From contig CAZFZL010000058.1 of NCBI GenBank assembly GCA_964523005.1, forward strand, positions 1-9,454: a stretch of 9,454 bases of DNA, in the 5' to 3' direction. The notes beneath the pieces were generated by a model. It ran no database searches and was not told where the DNA came from. It was given only the letters and a program-made list of their open reading frames with translations. The DNA is from UMGS1307 sp964523005 (lineage in GTDB: Bacteria; Bacillota; Clostridia; Oscillospirales; CAG-382). Positions 6,295-9,454 of this stretch are shown here, one piece after another (within the stretch, counting starts at the first letter, position 1; the number at the start of each line of letters is the position of its first letter). The position numbers and the translations under genes were made by a program.

Positions 6295-7395
6295 ATGTTC
6301 AAACGTGTCTCGGCAAATATTAATCTCGAGAATCTGATAGGTAACTATAAATATCTTCGTTCAGTAACGAACGAAAACTCTGAAGTTGCGGCTGTGGTAA
6401 AAGCAGACGCATACGGACACGGAGCCGACAGGGTCGCAAACGCACTTCAGGCAGCGGGGGTAGGCACATTCTGCGTCGCCTCTCTTGAAGAGGCGATCGC
6501 CCTGCGCAATGCCGGTATATATCGAGATGTGCTTATTCTCGGCAGAGTTTTCAGGCAGGATGTACATACCGCCTGCGAATATGGTTTTATCCTTACAGTG
6601 ACCGGTTATGATATGGCAAAAGCTCTTGCGGACGCTTCTTACAGCACGCTCAGGGTACATATAAAGCTCGACACCGGTATGACTCGCAACGGTATATATT
6701 GCCACTCCGAAGAGGATGTCAAACCCGTATGTGACGAATGCGAAATGATCCATGCTATTCCGAAGATATGTCCTGAAGGAATATATACTCATTTTTGCGT
6801 TGCCGACAGTGATAGAGAATTTACAAAGAAGCAGTTCGATACCTTCATGTCAGTGTGCGACGGTCTTGCCCGGCGCGGTATAAACTGCGGTAAACGCCAT
6901 TGCTGCAGCAGCGCAGGAATACTTTTCTATCCCGAATACCACCTTGATATGGTGCGCGCCGGGATAGCGCTGTACGGTTACTCGCCATCCGCGGCCATTG
7001 TACCGGAGCTCCATTATTGTATGACGCTCGAATCACGCATAGATTATATACGCGAAGTGAAGCAGGGTGATGCTGTCGGCTACGGCAGAACGTATGTTGC
7101 CTCGCGTGATATGAAGGTAGCCGTAATCTCAATTGGCTACGGAGACGGATTTTCAAGGCTTCTTTCAAATAAAGCGTGTTTGACTATCAATTCTCACAGC
7201 GTTCCCGTGGTCGGAAACATCTGTATGGATGCGTGCATGGCAGATATAACAGGAGTTGATTGCCATGAGGGTGACAGGGTGGTTATATTCGGCACAACAG
7301 GAATGGGTGCTGACAAAATGGCAGACACTATCGGCACAATAAGCTATGAAATATTGTGTGATGTAGGTAAACGCGTAGACAGGATATATCTGTAG
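6295..7395 (+). CDS. alr: Alanine racemase
   Basis: A PLP enzyme that interconverts L- and D-alanine, supplying D-alanine for peptidoglycan. The 366 residues are of normal length and all key sites are present. The PLP lysine is Lys36 in AVVKADAYGHG, and Lys124 in VHIKLDTGM matches the carbamylated lysine. SSAGIL (205-210) and RAGIALYG (Arg222) are cofactor contacts. Tyr263 in VGYGRTY is the second catalytic base and GYGDG lies at 281-285. It starts with ATG at 6295, 11 bases after GAAAGG and 18 bases after the lipoprotein stop. The protein is rich in cysteine (17 residues), as is often tolerated in strict anaerobes. Alr can also serve D-alanine catabolism or spore functions; the context alr-mazF points to the housekeeping Firmicute locus. 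Confidence 0.96.
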   Translation: MFKRVSANINLENLIGNYKYLRSVTNENSEVAAVVKADAYGHGADRVANALQAAGVGTFCVASLEEAIALRNAGIYRDVLILGRVFRQDVHTACEYGFILTVTGYDMAKALADASYSTLRVHIKLDTGMTRNGIYCHSEEDVKPVCDECEMIHAIPKICPEGIYTHFCVADSDREFTKKQFDTFMSVCDGLARRGINCGKRHCCSSAGILFYPEYHLDMVRAGIALYGYSPSAAIVPELHYCMTLESRIDYIREVKQGDAVGYGRTYVASRDMKVAVISIGYGDGFSRLLSNKACLTINSHSVPVVGNICMDACMADITGVDCHEGDRVVIFGTTGMGADKMADTIGTISYEILCDVGKRVDRIYL

Positions 7396-7462
7396 TAAAA
7401 TGTGAAGATTAATCCCGTATCATAGAACTATTTTAGTTTGACGGAATAAAATATATACCGAA

Positions 7463-7486
7463 GGCAAAAATAATATCAGCTTTGCC
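7463..7486 (+). promoter_or_regulatory. Hairpin directly before the mazF ribosome binding site
   Basis: GGCAAA (7463-7468) and TTTGCC (7481-7486) form a 6-bp stem with a 12-base loop. It ends where the ribosome binding site GAAAGGA (7487-7493) begins. It may limit ribosome access, or be a protein site in the alr-mazF gap (7396-7501). That gap holds no open frame large enough for an antitoxin. Confidence 0.3.
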
Positions 7487-7501
7487 GAAAGGATGATATT
7501 G

Positions 7502-7879
7502 ATGTTCGTCAAAAGAGGAGACATTTTTTACGCCGACCTTAGCCCTGTAGTCGGTTCAGAGCAGGGTGGGCTACGCCCTGTTTTGATTGTTCAGAATGAT
7601 GTCGGTAATAAACACAGCCCGACCGTTATCGCTGCGGCGATAACAAGTCAGACCGGAAAAGCGCGGCTCCCTACACATATCTCGATTGATGCCGCTGAAT
7701 ACGGTCTTGCCCGTAATTCAGTCGTTCTTCTTGAACAGGTCAGAACTCTGGATAAGCAACGGCTGCGTGATAAAATGGGTCATCTCGACGATGGACTTAT
7801 GCGGCGCGTGGATGATGGTTTAAGCGTAAGCTTTGGGCTGGGAAGCGATGAATTCAAAAAAGGACAGGCGCTTTTCTGA
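7502..7879 (+). CDS. mazF: MazF/NdoA (PemK-type) sequence-specific mRNA endonuclease toxin
   Basis: It cleaves single-stranded RNA at short specific sequences and stops translation. The 125 residues match the Firmicute MazF/EndoA type along their whole length: RGDIFYADLSPVVGSEQGG at 5-23, then LRPVLIVQND, and AAAIT. Arg25 and Thr48 coincide with the catalytic pair of B. subtilis MazF, so the enzyme looks intact. VVLLEQVRTLDKQRL is the family's later conserved stretch. I chose ATG 7502 (MFVKRGD), 8 bases after AAAGGA; the ATG at 7493 overlaps that site and is unlikely. It follows alr as in Bacillus, but no mazE/ndoAI lies between alr and it, nor just after it. The target sequence (UACAU in B. 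subtilis) cannot be deduced. Confidence 0.93.
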   Translation: MFVKRGDIFYADLSPVVGSEQGGLRPVLIVQNDVGNKHSPTVIAAAITSQTGKARLPTHISIDAAEYGLARNSVVLLEQVRTLDKQRLRDKMGHLDDGLMRRVDDGLSVSFGLGSDEFKKGQALF

Positions 7880-7976
7880 TTGATAATTATTATGAGCAAC
7901 ACGTGATGTTTCGTTATAAAATCAAATTTATTTTTTAATTATCACAAAATAGTTATAGTATTTTTTTCGTTAGTGT

Positions 7977-8004
7977 GATAATATATAGCATATAATATAT
8001 AGGA
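7977..8004 (+). promoter_or_regulatory. Tandem 14-bp repeat with two -10-like hexamers before the corrinoid gene
   Basis: GATAATATATAGCA (7977-7990) is followed at once by TATAATATATAGGA (7991-8004), 12 of 14 bases identical. Each copy starts with a -10-like hexamer (GATAAT, TATAAT), the first with an extended TGT. The second copy ends in the AGGA of the ribosome binding site. No good -35 is present, so promoter function is uncertain. Confidence 0.35.
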
Positions 8005-8012
8005 GTCGAAAT

Positions 8013-8639
8013 ATGAATATTCTTGATGAAATAAGCGATATGATGCAAAAGGGCAAGGTCGCACCTGTAAAAGAGCTTATCACACAGGCTCTTGAACAGG
8101 GTATATCCGCAAAGGACATCCTGGAAAAGGGACTGCTCTCCGGAATGGACATAATAGGAGACAAATTTAAAAACAACGTTATATATGTTCCGGAAGTACT
8201 TATTGCAGCCAGAGCGATGAATGCAGGAGCACTCCTTCTCAAGCCGTATCTTGCAGATGCCGGTGTCGAAGAAAAAGGTGTCGTGGTGATAGGTACGGTA
8301 AAAGGCGATCTTCATGATATAGGCAAGAACCTTGTAAAAATGATGATGGAAGGGAAAGGCCTCAAGGTGGTCGACCTCGGCGTCAGTGTCGCGCCGGAAA
8401 CATTTGTAGCTGCGGCAAAAGAGAACAACGCTGATGTTATCGCTTGCTCGGCACTGCTCACGACGACGATGAACGAAATGAAAAACGTCGTTGAGCTCGC
8501 GAAAAAAGAAGGCGTTGCAGCTAAGGTGATAGTTGGCGGTGCACCGCTTACGCAAAGCTTCGCAGATTCCATCGGAGCTGATGGATATACTTCAAATGCT
8601 TCATCTGCCGCAGACCTTGCACTCTCGTTCTGCAGCTGA
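8013..8639 (+). CDS. Corrinoid (cobalamin-binding) protein, methyl carrier of a methyltransferase system
   Basis: A 208-residue protein of the MtbC/MtmC/MttC type. An N-terminal helical cap (about 1-85) contains the family stretch NVIYVPEVLIAARAM and shields the methyl group. A Rossmann-like B12 domain (about 88-206) has GDLHDIGKNLV with the DxHxxG motif (Asp99, His101, Gly104), His101 being the lower cobalt ligand. Ser146 in CSALLTTTM and GGAPLT (175-180) are nucleotide-tail contacts. It shuttles a methyl group from a substrate-specific methyltransferase to an acceptor such as tetrahydrofolate. The start is ATG 8013 with AGGAG 7 bases before it. No methyltransferase, reductive activator or cobalamin riboswitch accompanies it, so the substrate (methylamine, methanol, glycine betaine, aryl ether) is unknown. 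It ends 16 bases before a strong terminator. Confidence 0.93.
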   Translation: MNILDEISDMMQKGKVAPVKELITQALEQGISAKDILEKGLLSGMDIIGDKFKNNVIYVPEVLIAARAMNAGALLLKPYLADAGVEEKGVVVIGTVKGDLHDIGKNLVKMMMEGKGLKVVDLGVSVAPETFVAAAKENNADVIACSALLTTTMNEMKNVVELAKKEGVAAKVIVGGAPLTQSFADSIGADGYTSNASSAADLALSFCS

Positions 8640-8647
8640 ATTTACAT

Positions 8648-8692
8648 AAAAAAGATCGCGCGGTCCTTTTAAGGCACCGCGCGATGTTTTTT
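8648..8692. terminator. Bidirectional Rho-independent terminator
   Basis: ATCGCGCGGT (8655-8664) pairs perfectly with ACCGCGCGAT (8676-8685); CCT and AGG can add three pairs inside. Six A's lie on the left (8648-8653) and six T's on the right (8687-8692), so it ends transcription from both sides: the corrinoid gene on the plus strand and rubrerythrin on the minus strand. Confidence 0.92.
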
Positions 8693-8698
8693 ATAAAG

Positions 8699-9232
8699 TC
8701 AATAGTTCTCTTTCCTGACCTCGAAGAAGCTCTGCGGATGAGCGCAGACGGGGCATATCTGAGGAGCTTTCTTGCCCATTACGAGATGTCCGCAGTTGCG
8801 GCATTCCCACATGGTCATTTCGCCTTTTTCAAATACCGTCTTCATCTCGACGTTATTCAAAAGAGCGCGGTAACGTTCCTCGTGTGATTTCTCGATCTTT
8901 GCGACCATTCTGAACTGAGCGGCAAGCGCGACGAATCCTTCTTCCTGCGCTTCTTTAGCGAAGGTCTCATACATATCGGTCCACTCGTAATTCTCGCCGT
9001 CAGCTGCTGCGGAAAGGTTCGCTGCCGTGTCTTTGAGTTCGCCGAGAGCCTTGAACCAAAGCTTTGCGTGCTCCTTTTCGTTGTTTGCGGTCGCTTCGAA
9101 AATAGATGCTATCTGCTCGTAGCCTTCCTTTTTCGCGACTGATGCAAAGTAAGTATACTTATTTCTCGCCTGTGATTCGCCTGCAAAAGCGGCGGCAAGG
9201 TTTTTCTCTGTTTTTGTTCCTTTGAGTTCCAT
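8699..9232 (-). CDS. rbr: Rubrerythrin, peroxide-reducing non-heme diiron protein
   Basis: It reduces hydrogen peroxide to water in the anaerobe's cytoplasm, using electrons from rubredoxin or NADH-linked partners. Of 177 residues, the N-terminal four-helix part carries the diiron ligands in the usual spacing: Glu19 (GESQARNKY), Glu52 and His55 (EKEH), Glu94/Glu97 in the helix with EAQEEGF, and Glu114 with His117 (EKSH). The C-terminal rubredoxin-like domain has CRNCG and CPVC (Cys144, Cys147, Cys160, Cys163) for one FeS4 centre. The ATG at 9232 has AAGGAG 9 bases before it. It is a single-gene unit: its own promoter at 9274-9301, its stop 6 bases from the terminator. A PerR-like site upstream suggests peroxide control. 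Confidence 0.97.
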   Translation of the reverse strand: MELKGTKTEKNLAAAFAGESQARNKYTYFASVAKKEGYEQIASIFEATANNEKEHAKLWFKALGELKDTAANLSAAADGENYEWTDMYETFAKEAQEEGFVALAAQFRMVAKIEKSHEERYRALLNNVEMKTVFEKGEMTMWECRNCGHLVMGKKAPQICPVCAHPQSFFEVRKENY

Positions 9233-9273
9233 GTTTCTATGCTCCTTTTTATTTTTTATCGTTTTATGAGTAT

Positions 9274-9301
9274 ATTATATCATCTTTTTTTATTTTGTCA
9301 A
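9274..9301 (-). promoter_or_regulatory. Promoter of rubrerythrin
   Basis: On the minus strand: perfect -35 TTGACA (9301-9296), a 16-base spacer and perfect -10 TATAAT (9279-9274), with TGA before it as an extended -10. The leader is about 35 bases. Such a consensus promoter predicts strong expression unless repressed. Confidence 0.85.
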
Positions 9302-9307
9302 CACTAA

Positions 9308-9322
9308 TAGGAATAATTCTCA
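9308..9322. promoter_or_regulatory. PerR-box-like palindrome in the rubrerythrin divergent region
   Basis: TAGGAATAATTCTCA matches the PerR consensus TTAGAATNATTCTAA at 12 of 15 positions, with a perfect GAAT-A-ATTC core. It begins 6 bases upstream of the rubrerythrin -35 and 25 bases upstream of the divergent -35. Rubrerythrin genes are known PerR targets in clostridia. The background is AT-rich, so one such match is not proof. Confidence 0.45.
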
Positions 9323-9347
9323 ATAAAAATTAAAAATATTTTCGCTA

Positions 9348-9376
9348 TTGACTTATGAGTAAGCTGACGATATAAT
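9348..9376 (+). promoter_or_regulatory. Promoter of the divergent plus-strand gene at the right edge
   Basis: -35 TTGACT (9348-9353), a 17-base spacer and -10 TATAAT (9371-9376). The stretch at 9322-9342 before it is almost all A/T with A-runs, fit for an UP element. Transcription should start near 9383, giving a leader of about 27 bases. Confidence 0.8.
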
Positions 9377-9409
9377 GTATAAAGACGAAAGTCATGGAGG
9401 AAAATGTGT

Positions 9410-9454
9410 ATGTTTGATAAAGAAAGCGTAAGCATTGTTAATGCCTTTGAAAAT
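9410..9454 (+). CDS. Start of an unidentified gene (15 codons, runs off the window)
   Basis: The ATG at 9410 begins MFDKESVSIVNAFEN and the frame stays open to the edge. GGAGG (9396-9400) lies 9 bases before it. An in-frame ATG at 9404 is only 3 bases from that site, so 9410 is preferred. The preceding promoter is near consensus. There is no signal peptide in the visible part; it looks like a soluble helical start. The family cannot be named. Because it shares a control region with rubrerythrin, an oxidative-stress or regulator gene is a reasonable guess, not more. Confidence 0.65.
   Translation, partial: MFDKESVSIVNAFEN

Noticed and set aside
6361..6792. Minus-strand open frame of 143 codons inside alr
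   Set aside because: It is antisense to well-conserved alanine racemase sequence and has no family resemblance.
7438..7476. Internal promoter before mazF (TTGACG at 7438-7443)
   Set aside because: No -10 hexamer lies at a suitable distance; the nearest TAATAT would need a 27-base spacer.
7881..7944. Inverted repeat TGATAATTA / TAATTATCA after mazF as a terminator
   Set aside because: The nine pairs are nearly all A-T and the arms are 46 bases apart, so the stem would be weak and there is no GC-rich stem followed by a T-run. Read-through into the corrinoid gene stays possible.
7880..8012. Cobalamin riboswitch before the corrinoid gene
   Set aside because: The 133-base gap is too short and AT-rich, and it has no B12-box-like sequence.
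7953..8555. Long minus-strand open frame (200 codons) opposite the corrinoid gene
   Set aside because: It lies wholly antisense to a gene with clear family motifs, its translation has no recognisable motif and a biased Cys/His/Phe composition, and no ribosome binding site supports it.
9352..9363. CTTA-TGAG-TAAG inside the spacer of the right-edge promoter as an operator
   Set aside because: The arms are only 4 bases, well within chance in this AT-rich region; its position is suggestive but not enough.

Overview
The window looks like part of a chromosome from an anaerobic, low-to-medium GC Clostridia-type Firmicute, probably a gut Oscillospiraceae/Ruminococcaceae relative. The reasons are AGGAG-type ribosome binding sites, extended -10 promoters, rubrerythrin, a corrinoid protein, a DUF6106-like protein and an anaerobic glycerol-3-phosphate dehydrogenase-like module. 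This is inferred from gene content, not from a phylogenetic marker. No RNA gene, transposon, CRISPR array or phage gene is visible.

Left part (1-4881, minus strand): a very tight five-gene operon read from a good promoter at 4935-4963. In transcription order it holds a GlpA-like FAD dehydrogenase with a C-terminal [2Fe-2S] domain, a second FAD/NAD oxidoreductase, a small six-cysteine DUF1667 protein, a long-chain acyl-CoA synthetase (COG1022 type), and the first 38 codons of a lipoprotein that leaves the window. Neighbours overlap by 4 bases or are 16-17 bases apart. The first three genes form a known trio that probably passes electrons from glycerol 3-phosphate. The acyl-CoA synthetase beside it suggests use of both halves of a glycerolipid; this is inference.

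Middle (4882-8692, plus strand): a divergent promoter region, then a two-helix membrane protein (DUF6106-like), a small lipoprotein, alanine racemase (alr), a MazF toxin and a stand-alone corrinoid protein, ending at a strong bidirectional terminator. Lipoprotein-alr-mazF resembles the Bacillus ydcC-alr-ndoAI-ndoA locus (and gerS-alr2 of C. difficile), but no mazE/ndoAI antitoxin is present. The lipoprotein's ribosome binding site lies in the 3' arm of a 15-bp hairpin.

Right end (8699-9454): rubrerythrin on the minus strand, with a consensus promoter and a PerR-like palindrome, diverges from a plus-strand gene of which only 15 codons are present.

Most genes belong to known families. The parts that most deserve a second look are the glycerol-phosphate/fatty-acid operon, the MazF without a partner, the hairpin over the lipoprotein's ribosome binding site, and several palindromes over promoters.
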